Both the position numbers and the translations under genes were made by a program. This document shows, piece after piece, positions 17,993 to 25,120 of a DNA stretch of 64,000 bases. Positions within the stretch are counted from its first letter, which is position 1; each line of letters begins with the position of its first letter. Below the pieces are notes generated by a model. The model had not been told where the DNA came from, did not search any database, and saw only the letters and a program-made list of their open reading frames with translations. Origin of the DNA: Lachnospiraceae bacterium (lineage in GTDB: Bacteria; Bacillota; Clostridia; Lachnospirales; Lachnospiraceae); assembly GCA_004556655.1 (NCBI GenBank), contig SFGF01000001.1, forward strand, positions 62,001-126,000. Reading direction: 5' to 3'.

Positions 17993-18901
17993 TTAAATCT
18001 CCTTCTTAAGCCACTGGTAATAGTTTTCAATTCCCTGCACAATAGGTACTAACGGTACCTCATGGATACTCATAATCCGTTCATTATTGAGAATAATTTT
18101 CTTGGCATCCACGCTTCTCGCTGGAAGATACACTACCTCCGGTGCAAAATGCATTTCTTCCAACATTCGAATAATATCTCTCTGAGAAGTTCCTGTATTC
18201 GAGCTGATATTAAAAGTATCATAATTTCCCTGATAGTTGAATAATGAAATCAACATCCTGCATACATCGTCAATATAAATATAGTCCCTGACGTTATTGC
18301 CATCTCCCCAAATTTCAATTTTCTCTCCTCGGATGGTTTTCTTAATAGCGGCATCAATAAATCCGACACCTTTATTAAAATCCTGTCCCGGTCCATATGG
18401 ATTTGATATCCGGGCAATCAGAATCTTTGTATGTGCCTGATAATTAAATGTTCGAATTGTATTTTCAATACAAAGCTTTACATTACCATAATGATTAATC
18501 GGTCTTGGAAGTGCATCTTCCACTATAGGCTGTATCTCCTGATTTCCATACACTGTTCCACCGGAAGACAGAAAAATCATCCGTATCTTCTGGTCAGTGA
18601 TCATCTTACAAAGCTTTGTTGTCTGGATAAAGTCCCTCTCATATCCCTGAAGATACTTTTCATTGGAATTTCCAGGATTTACAGTGCTGAGAGCATGTAC
18701 TACATAATCCATACCTTCTAATGCATGTTCCAGTGTGTAATCATCAAAGAAATCCCCACATATATAATTTACGCCTGCTATTTCATGCACAGGTTTTGAC
18801 ATATCGAAGCAGTATACTTCCATATTGTTTTTTATCAGATGCCTTGAAAGATTAGATCCGATAAATCCGGCACCACCTATAATCAGTACTTTTTTCCTCA
18901 A
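17993..18901 (-). CDS. NAD-dependent epimerase/dehydratase of the gtr cassette
   Basis: 302 residues, extended SDR. GGAGFIGSN at residues 9-17 binds NAD; the catalytic pair is in HYGNVK (Tyr and Lys). The start is TTG at 18901 with AGAGGG just upstream; the next ATG would remove the Rossmann motif, so TTG is required. It sits between gtrA and gtrII with gaps of 11 and 0 bases. Most gtr cassettes lack such an enzyme, so the transferred sugar may not be glucose but an epimer made here, for example UDP-galactose from UDP-glucose. The substrate is inferred, not seen. Confidence 0.86.
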   Translation of the reverse strand: MRKKVLIIGGAGFIGSNLSRHLIKNNMEVYCFDMSKPVHEIAGVNYICGDFFDDYTLEHALEGMDYVVHALSTVNPGNSNEKYLQGYERDFIQTTKLCKMITDQKIRMIFLSSGGTVYGNQEIQPIVEDALPRPINHYGNVKLCIENTIRTFNYQAHTKILIARISNPYGPGQDFNKGVGFIDAAIKKTIRGEKIEIWGDGNNVRDYIYIDDVCRMLISLFNYQGNYDTFNISSNTGTSQRDIIRMLEEMHFAPEVVYLPARSVDAKKIILNNERIMSIHEVPLVPIVQGIENYYQWLKKEI

Positions 18902-18912
18902 GATACGCCCTC

Positions 18913-19353
18913 TTATTCTTCCTTTTTTGCCTTAAATACAAATATTTTACTAAACACGTAATTTAATATTACAACAATGATGCTGACCAGTATTTTTGCA
19001 AGGAATCCTTCCACGCCAAACAAACTTTGTTTGACTCCAATATAAAATAATAACGGAAGTCCGCCAATCTCAATTACTCCAGTAGCAATACGTGCTCCGA
19101 AGAACTTCACTACTTCTTTCCACACTTCTGTGAGCTTCCATGATTTACTCTCAAAAACAAACAATTTATTTGTAATATATGCAAATACAACTGCCACAAA
19201 CCAAGCAATTGCATTGCTTACTGTCATATTAATGGCAGATATTTTCATCAGTAAACTATATACGATCCAATTCACCAGTGTCGTTGCAACTCCAAAAATC
19301 AAGTACATGATCACTTCTTTGTATTTCAATAACAGTTCTTTAATTTTCTTCAT
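18913..19353 (-). CDS. gtrA: GtrA-family membrane flippase
   Basis: 146 residues, four membrane helices, the standard GtrA size. Members are thought to flip polyprenyl-phosphate sugars made by GtrB to the outer face of the membrane. Motifs: FGVATTLVNWIVY in the first helix and YVFSKIFVFK at the C-terminal end. Overlaps gtrB by 14 bases and precedes the epimerase by 11 bases. Confidence 0.9.
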   Translation of the reverse strand: MKKIKELLLKYKEVIMYLIFGVATTLVNWIVYSLLMKISAINMTVSNAIAWFVAVVFAYITNKLFVFESKSWKLTEVWKEVVKFFGARIATGVIEIGGLPLLFYIGVKQSLFGVEGFLAKILVSIIVVILNYVFSKIFVFKAKKEE

Positions 19354-20293
19354 GTTTTTCCTTCTTATAATCTAACAATTTCTTCTCGATATAGATTGGT
19401 CTGTGTTTTCCCTGAATATACATCCTTGCCAAATACTCCCCTATAATCCCAAGAATGGTAAGCTGTATTCCTCCAAGCAGAAGGATCAGTACAACAATTG
19501 TCGGATATCCAGGCACCGGATTCCCAAAGCATAACTTCTGTATTACCACAACAAATAGATAAATGATTGCACACAGTGAAGTGAATAATCCGATTCCAGT
19601 TGCAATTTTAAGTGGAAATGTTGTGTAAGAAATAAACCCTTCAATTGCATATTTGAAAAGCTTGCTGACAGACCACTTTGTCTCTCCTGCATTGCGCTCC
19701 TCTGCTATATAAGGAATGTAGCAGGTGTTAAATCCAACCCATGAAAAAATTCCCTTTGAAAACCTGTGATATTCCGGCAGACTTAATATTGCGTCCACAA
19801 CCGGTCTGCGGAACGTACGGAAGTCAGATGCTCCTGGATAGAATTCGATCTCACTTGTCTTATTAATGATTTTATAAAACATGTTCTTAAGACCACCGAC
19901 TGCTTTTCCCTCATGGCGTTCTTCCTGATAGGCTGCCACACAGTCATATTCTTCGTTCTCGAGCAGGATCTTAACCATCTTTACAACAATTTCCGGTCTC
20001 TGCTGCAAATCAGCGTCTATCACTGTCACCATATCTCCTGATGCTTTTTGAAATCCAGCATAGATAGCTGCTTCCTTGCCAAAGTTTCTTGAAAACATCT
20101 CTATTACAACATTTGCCTCACGAAGATTATACACTTTTTCCAGTTCTTCCTGCGTTTTATCCTTACTTCCATCATTAACAAAAATAAGTTCATAATCATA
20201 AACTTCTGCATCAAACACCCGCTTTGCTTCCGTATAAAATGCATGTATATTTCCTTCTTCGTTGTAACATGGAACTACTAATGATAATTTCAT
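19340..20293 (-). CDS. gtrB: GtrB-type polyprenyl-phosphate glycosyltransferase
   Basis: 317 residues. N-terminal GT-A domain with PCYNEEGN at 8-15, VNDGSKD near 40-46 and DADLQ near 93-97; then two C-terminal helices (about 230-255 and 265-290), the bactoprenol glucosyltransferase architecture. It loads a sugar on undecaprenyl phosphate for GtrA and GtrII. First gene of the cassette, with its own promoter at 20347-20375. Related to the GT2 at 3345-4280 but paired with GtrA here. Confidence 0.92.
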   Translation of the reverse strand: MKLSLVVPCYNEEGNIHAFYTEAKRVFDAEVYDYELIFVNDGSKDKTQEELEKVYNLREANVVIEMFSRNFGKEAAIYAGFQKASGDMVTVIDADLQQRPEIVVKMVKILLENEEYDCVAAYQEERHEGKAVGGLKNMFYKIINKTSEIEFYPGASDFRTFRRPVVDAILSLPEYHRFSKGIFSWVGFNTCYIPYIAEERNAGETKWSVSKLFKYAIEGFISYTTFPLKIATGIGLFTSLCAIIYLFVVVIQKLCFGNPVPGYPTIVVLILLLGGIQLTILGIIGEYLARMYIQGKHRPIYIEKKLLDYKKEKHEEN

Positions 20294-20346
20294 CTTTTAT
20301 CCTACCCTTATCCTATATGACTATACTGTTTAAATTAATCGCTACA

Positions 20347-20375
20347 ATTCTAGCATATACTAATATAATTTACAA
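20347..20375 (-). promoter_or_regulatory. Candidate promoter of the gtr cassette
   Basis: Minus strand TTGTAA (20370-20375), 17-base spacer, TAGAAT (20347-20352), with TGC directly before the -10 giving an extended -10. It lies in the 98-base gap before gtrB, so the cassette can be transcribed apart from the upstream operon. Confidence 0.6.
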
Positions 20376-20391
20376 TTAATCACACATTGTC

Positions 20392-20721
20392 TTATTCAAT
20401 ACTAATTAATATTGCTCCAGCTACTATACATATTACACCGACTATTTTTTCCTTTGTGACTTTTTCTTTTAACAATATATAAGATATCACCATTGTCCAT
20501 ATATACGTAATAGATGTCAGGGGCATCACTTTTGAATACTCCATAGATCTTAGCACAATAATATTCAATACCGCTGCTGCAACATAAATGAAACCGCCCA
20601 CATACAAATTGATGTTCAAAAGCATTTTTGCAAAGCTTTCGCTGCCTGATGCCTTTTTAAAGAAAACAGATGCTACTGCTCCCATCAACGTCATGCACAA
20701 AATCAGAAGATAATTAATCAT
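20392..20721 (-). CDS. SMR/EamA-like small transporter, subunit 2
   Basis: 109 residues from ATG 20721, preceded by GGAGGTGGAG; the 18-base longer reading from 20739 has no such site. Four membrane helices, with the SMR/EamA-like MPLTSITYIWTMVISYILL in the third helix and KEKVTKEKIVGVICIVAGA in the fourth. The start overlaps the stop of a sister gene by 8 bases. Such pairs recall ArnE/ArnF, which flip undecaprenyl-phosphate aminoarabinose. A multidrug role is unlikely inside a glycan operon. The transported molecule is unknown. Confidence 0.82.
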   Translation of the reverse strand: MINYLLILCMTLMGAVASVFFKKASGSESFAKMLLNINLYVGGFIYVAAAVLNIIVLRSMEYSKVMPLTSITYIWTMVISYILLKEKVTKEKIVGVICIVAGAILISIE

Positions 20722-21058
20722 CACGGTCTCCACCTCCAATGCAAATAACCCCTATCATTATCAGGAAAATACCTGCTATTTTACTTGTTGTAACAGTCTC
20801 TTTCAAAATTGCTGCCCCTAAAATAAGACTTAATACATAATTAACGCTTAACATTGGCTGCAGCACTGACACTTTTCCAAATTTATATGCAATAAGCATA
20901 AATAGTGCGCCCATTCCATAAAAAACAAATCCTCCGAATGCCATCCATACTCCCACATCTGCTGATACTTTCCATAATAATTGTCCTATGCACGCACAAA
21001 CTGCAGAGCACAACATAATTAATATTCCTTTTTTATTCTTTCTTAATGACTCCCTCAT
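20714..21058 (-). CDS. SMR/EamA-like small transporter, subunit 1
   Basis: 114 residues, four membrane helices. SVNYVLSLILGAAILKET lies in the third helix to loop region, matching the corresponding segment of the sister protein encoded just downstream. The pair probably forms an antiparallel heterodimer like ArnE/ArnF. ATG at 21058 follows an AGAGGT site; the gap to the HAD gene is 12 bases. I infer export or flipping of a lipid-linked product of the adjacent kinase, nucleotidyltransferase and GT2 enzymes. Confidence 0.82.
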   Translation of the reverse strand: MRESLRKNKKGILIMLCSAVCACIGQLLWKVSADVGVWMAFGGFVFYGMGALFMLIAYKFGKVSVLQPMLSVNYVLSLILGAAILKETVTTSKIAGIFLIMIGVICIGGGDRDD

Positions 21059-21070
21059 CCTTAACCTCTA

Positions 21071-21625
21071 TTAAAATTTATCTACAATCATTACAGATGC
21101 GCCGCTTGCCTCCGCTGCCATAATTCCTACATTAGAATCCTCAAAGATTATTGTTTTCTTTGCATCAACTTTAAAATAATCCATTGCTTTCAAAAAGCCT
21201 TCCGGGTTTGGTTTTACCTGTGTGATATCTTCGTGTGTCAGTATCAATTCAAACATTTTATCTATTTGAAACCACTCCAATATCTCCATACAATTTTTTC
21301 TAGATGCAGTTGTAACCACTGCTGTGTGATATATTTTCTGAATTTGCGGTATCATGCGAATTAGATGTTCATTCATTATTGCTTTCGACAAATATTTTGA
21401 ATATGCTTTTTTTTTGTAATTATGGATTTCTTCAATATGATCCAGATTTGCTACAATCACTGGAAGAAATTCCTTATAATGTCTTCCATTACATTCTTCT
21501 GTGAAAAAATCATGATTCAAATTATATCCATACATCTGCAATGCTTCTTTATATGCATAATAATTAACTTCTGTGGTATCAAAAAGTGTCCCATCCAAAT
21601 CAAATATTGCTAAGCAATTTTTCAT
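21071..21625 (-). CDS. HAD-family hydrolase (phosphatase or phosphomutase-like)
   Basis: About 184 residues from ATG 21625, which has GGAG nine bases upstream; an ATG at 21640 does not. HAD motif I is FDLDGTLFD near the N-terminus; motif II Thr lies in VVTTAS; motif III and IV are KPNPEGF and IFEDSNVGI. The helical cap between motifs I and II is that of the beta-phosphoglucomutase/phosphoglycolate phosphatase group. It overlaps the kinase fusion gene by 26 bases, so they are co-translated. It probably removes or moves a phosphate in the pathway run by the adjacent kinase and nucleotidyltransferase. Confidence 0.87.
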   Translation of the reverse strand: MKNCLAIFDLDGTLFDTTEVNYYAYKEALQMYGYNLNHDFFTEECNGRHYKEFLPVIVANLDHIEEIHNYKKKAYSKYLSKAIMNEHLIRMIPQIQKIYHTAVVTTASRKNCMEILEWFQIDKMFELILTHEDITQVKPNPEGFLKAMDYFKVDAKKTIIFEDSNVGIMAAEASGASVMIVDKF

Positions 21626-23552
21626 CTTCTTTATCTCCATACATACTTATCACATCATTCATAACCATTAACATCCCCGCATAAAACAATAACGCTCTTT
21701 TTCCATCTTTCTCAATTTTATATGGCATTAACCTAAGCCAATGAATAATTTCATGAAAATATATACTACGAACACGCTCCTTTGTAAAATTATTTTCCAT
21801 ATACGCTTGCAGCCTTTGATATAATTCTATATATGTCATGGATCTGGTAAACAAAAAGTTAATTTTATTATCAACCACATCTACGCTTTTTGTTGCCATC
21901 AAAAATTCATATCCCCCATGGATTGACTGAAGCATTTTTCCATAATCTAAATTAGAAGAATCATGTATATTCCCTGTATTAGGATCTATTATATAAAAGT
22001 CATGCTTTTCATTTCCTCTATCGCAGATTATATTTTCAATAGTTAAATCCCCATGAATTTCTGAATATTCATCATTTGCAAATATTTTTTGCAGGTAGTC
22101 TTCCTGCAGGTATTTTTCATAATATTGTAAATTAAAATAAGAAACCCCATTTATAACAATTTTATCATATTGTAATAAAGGTTTTATCATTCTGGCATTT
22201 TTAATCTTTTTGAGATTTTTCTTTACCTTATTTTCAATATATAGTTGGATTGTGTCCTTATCAGCATTTCTTCTGTTGTTCTGATATATCGACTTTTCTA
22301 AACTCTCCAGTGCACTGCACATAACACTCCATCCATTTTCAATTGGCATAGAATGTGCATACTGAAACAGCCCTACTGTACTACTGCTATATGGCATATC
22401 ATAAAAGCAATACTCCTCTGCTTTTTCATATTGTAAAATATCTGGTAACGGTAATTCCTTTTGATGCTTTTGAATCCACTGAATCTGTTCATATAATTTA
22501 TTACCATCTTGTCCAAACGCATATTTTCTGAAAAAAGTTTTTTCATTATTCATGCAAAGCATCGTAGTTGCATTAGAACCTGCAGAATAGTCCCTGATGA
22601 TTGAAATTCCCTGATTTATTTTTAGATAATTTTTTACATATTCTTTATTATTATCTTCAAAATAATTTTCCAAAAATTTTCTTTTTTCTTCAGGATCAAG
22701 CTGCGGAATTAAATTCAAATACTTCTCTTCCTTTTCATTCTTAGCATAGTCAGCCTTTGGCATTATAATAAAAGAAATGATAAGCATTACTATTGAAGGG
22801 ACAATCATATATAAGATCATATAAACTGGAAAATTCATCACCATTTCAGAATTCAAAAATGATATTCCAAAACTTCCTACCCGTATACTGTTCTGTGCAA
22901 ATAGCATTGTAAATACATCTTTCCACGACACCAGATCACCGTTCAGGGTAAAAAACTCTGCAAAACAATAATAAGAGCCAATATATATTCCCCACATACC
23001 TACAGTCAACAGTATTAATTTTCTTTTATTGATTTTCAAAAATATGTCTTTAAAATTCCAAATAAGTGCCCAACAAAATCTTAAAATTTTTGTTTCAATA
23101 TTTTCGTTAAAAATTCCAGATATAGACCGTAATATTTTTTTCAAATAACTTCTTGAGAAGAAGATACAAATTGTTATTATCAGTAAAATAAGTGATACTA
23201 TAATATAGAAAAACACAGTGTTTTTTGCAATCGTACTCTTACTATCGCCAAACGTCATAAATGTAAATATCAGCCCGACCATAAGAACATCCAAATACCT
23301 GTCCACTATTACAGTAGACAATCCAAGTGTTTTTCCATTTTTCATTTTTTTTCCTGAATACCACGCCCGAAATAAATCTCCTAATTTATATGGCAATACA
23401 TAATTCAAAAGATATCCAGATGCAAGTGCCTGTGTTAAATTTCTTTCATCAGTCTTTTCATATACCTGAATAAAAAGTTCCCACCGTTTGACTCTAACAT
23501 AGTGTGCAATGCATACCAGCAGAATTGCCATTACAAAAAATAAATATGTCAT
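21600..23552 (-). CDS. Fusion of a UPF0104/LPG-synthase-like membrane domain and an APH-type kinase domain
   Basis: 650 residues. Residues 1 to about 275 hold seven or eight membrane helices with NYVLPYKLGDLFRAWY near 49-64, a mark of the UPF0104/YbhN lysylphosphatidylglycerol-synthase transmembrane family. Residues from about 305 form a kinase-like domain: HGDLTIENI (catalytic Asp and metal-binding Asn) and IIDPNTGN (metal-binding Asp), as in aminoglycoside and choline kinases. All key kinase residues are present, so it is probably active on a small molecule or lipid-linked sugar at the inner face. It overlaps the nucleotidyltransferase and HAD genes. I do not recognise a characterised protein with this fusion. 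Confidence 0.82.
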   Translation of the reverse strand: MTYLFFVMAILLVCIAHYVRVKRWELFIQVYEKTDERNLTQALASGYLLNYVLPYKLGDLFRAWYSGKKMKNGKTLGLSTVIVDRYLDVLMVGLIFTFMTFGDSKSTIAKNTVFFYIIVSLILLIITICIFFSRSYLKKILRSISGIFNENIETKILRFCWALIWNFKDIFLKINKRKLILLTVGMWGIYIGSYYCFAEFFTLNGDLVSWKDVFTMLFAQNSIRVGSFGISFLNSEMVMNFPVYMILYMIVPSIVMLIISFIIMPKADYAKNEKEEKYLNLIPQLDPEEKRKFLENYFEDNNKEYVKNYLKINQGISIIRDYSAGSNATTMLCMNNEKTFFRKYAFGQDGNKLYEQIQWIQKHQKELPLPDILQYEKAEEYCFYDMPYSSSTVGLFQYAHSMPIENGWSVMCSALESLEKSIYQNNRRNADKDTIQLYIENKVKKNLKKIKNARMIKPLLQYDKIVINGVSYFNLQYYEKYLQEDYLQKIFANDEYSEIHGDLTIENIICDRGNEKHDFYIIDPNTGNIHDSSNLDYGKMLQSIHGGYEFLMATKSVDVVDNKINFLFTRSMTYIELYQRLQAYMENNFTKERVRSIYFHEIIHWLRLMPYKIEKDGKRALLFYAGMLMVMNDVISMYGDKEDEKLLSNI

Positions 23553-24292
23553 CTGTCTAATTCCTCTAATCTGGTATCTTTCAGCGCAATGTCATACTCA
23601 TCTGGTGTTCCAAACGAAATATGTTCATCAATGCGAAATGTATGTATTTTCTGTCCCTGCAAAGCCATCTCATTATAAACTCCACTGACAAAAAATTCAT
23701 TATACTGACACTTTTGTAAATATTCAGCTACAGCATTTTCAAATATTTGACGGTTTTTAAAATAATACGCTCCGCAAATGGCCTCATTACTAATTGCTTC
23801 TTTTTCCACTGTCCGAATAACGTTTCCATACTCATCAAATTGAACAAAACTGTATTTTGGATCATCTGATTGAAAAGTAAGCAATGCACCATCTGGCGTA
23901 TCAAATTTTCCTTTTTGACAGTATGCATAAAACTTCCGGCATACGAAAGCATGATCACAGTCATTAAACAAAACAGGGCTATCGTCAGTGACTTCTTTTA
24001 TCCCTTCCGCACAAGTTAATACTGCACCGTTCAAAATTTGTGGTATCACATGTACGATTGCACTTGGATAATATTCCAAAATTTTTCTATCAATAGAATA
24101 CTTATCAATATGTTCCTGCAAGACAACAAATATTATATCCTGCACATCCATATACTTTACGACTGACTGTGTTGCCCAATAAAAAAATGGTTTTCCTTGT
24201 AATAAAATTAATGGTTTAGGCACCTCAAATCCATGATTGCCAAATCTGGTTCCACCGCCTCCCATTGGCATAATCAAATGTACTTTTTTCAT
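23549..24292 (-). CDS. Sugar-phosphate-type nucleotidyltransferase
   Basis: 247 residues, one NTP_transferase domain. MPMGGGGTRFG at residues 9-19 binds the nucleotide; PKPLILLQGKP follows; NDCDH near 111-115 is the metal-binding Asp motif; the C-terminal FGTPDEYD is typical of capsule-locus members. It would activate a phosphorylated compound as an NDP derivative. The stop overlaps the start of the kinase fusion, suggesting consecutive steps: phosphorylate, then activate. The base used (CTP, UTP or GTP) and the substrate are unknown. Confidence 0.85.
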   Translation of the reverse strand: MKKVHLIMPMGGGGTRFGNHGFEVPKPLILLQGKPFFYWATQSVVKYMDVQDIIFVVLQEHIDKYSIDRKILEYYPSAIVHVIPQILNGAVLTCAEGIKEVTDDSPVLFNDCDHAFVCRKFYAYCQKGKFDTPDGALLTFQSDDPKYSFVQFDEYGNVIRTVEKEAISNEAICGAYYFKNRQIFENAVAEYLQKCQYNEFFVSGVYNEMALQGQKIHTFRIDEHISFGTPDEYDIALKDTRLEELDR

Positions 24293-24317
24293 TTTAATCT
24301 CTCCCTACCTCATTATC

Positions 24318-25115
24318 TCATCGCTGTTGTATAATTTCTGCTTTATATTCTACAATCTGCTTATCTGCCTGCCTAAACTCTGATTTCAAATACTTTTGTC
24401 CACTTATCATATATTTCATGACCAATTTTAATGTTTGAATTGCCTGGCTCGTCATTTTAACGTTAGACCGTTGATCTTCCTCTCTCCAACTAATAGGGAA
24501 AAAACATACTTTCTGTTTATAACAATCAACAGCCAGAAGCATATAACAATTGAATGCCAAATTATCAGAAAATTTATGATAATAATTAGATTTCAACATT
24601 GATACTTTATACATATTAAGTCCTGCTCCGAGATCATATACCTTCTGATGTATTGCAAAAGAAAAAATAATGTTAAATACCCTGTTTCCAAATGTCCTAA
24701 ATTTTGAATATCCTTCTAATGATGACCCAGGAGCAAATCTGCCTCCTAAACAGGCATCATAATTTTTATACTTGCCAGACTGCAAAAGTGGCAACATATC
24801 CTGTATTCTTCCCTGATCATCCCCATGAAGTACTATTATATAATCAAACTCATTTTTAATGGCATAGGAAAAAGCAACTTTATGTGAACCACCCAATCCA
24901 TAATTTTCTTTATTGCGAACAAGTGTCATTTTCACTTTTTTTTCTGAGTGTTCTATATATTCAGAAACTGCTTTTTCTCCATTATCAGTACTTCGATTAT
25001 TTACAATTAAAACTTCATTAATATAATTTAATATTTCTCCATGTAACTGATCTAACACCCTTACAATTTGTTTTTCACAATTATACATTGGTATAAACAA
25101 TAGTATCTTATCCAT
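24318..25115 (-). CDS. Family 2 glycosyltransferase, DPM1-like without membrane helices
   Basis: 265 residues. GT-A fold with FIPMYNCEK near residues 7-15, NNRSTDNG near 39-46, and LHGDDQGR near 96-103 for metal binding; GLGGSHKVAF and DLGAGLNMY fit polyprenyl-phosphate sugar synthases. No C-terminal helices, unlike the GtrB proteins in this window. It lies between a GT-C-like protein and the nucleotidyltransferase, so it may transfer their product to undecaprenyl phosphate. Acceptor is inferred. Confidence 0.85.
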   Translation of the reverse strand: MDKILLFIPMYNCEKQIVRVLDQLHGEILNYINEVLIVNNRSTDNGEKAVSEYIEHSEKKVKMTLVRNKENYGLGGSHKVAFSYAIKNEFDYIIVLHGDDQGRIQDMLPLLQSGKYKNYDACLGGRFAPGSSLEGYSKFRTFGNRVFNIIFSFAIHQKVYDLGAGLNMYKVSMLKSNYYHKFSDNLAFNCYMLLAVDCYKQKVCFFPISWREEDQRSNVKMTSQAIQTLKLVMKYMISGQKYLKSEFRQADKQIVEYKAEIIQQR

Positions 25116-25120
25116 TTTAT

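Noticed and set aside
20392..24292. A lic-type phosphocholine pathway (kinase, cytidylyltransferase, transporter)
   Set aside because: The parts are similar in kind, but there is no licD, the transporter is an SMR pair rather than one large permease, and the kinase is fused to a UPF0104 domain.
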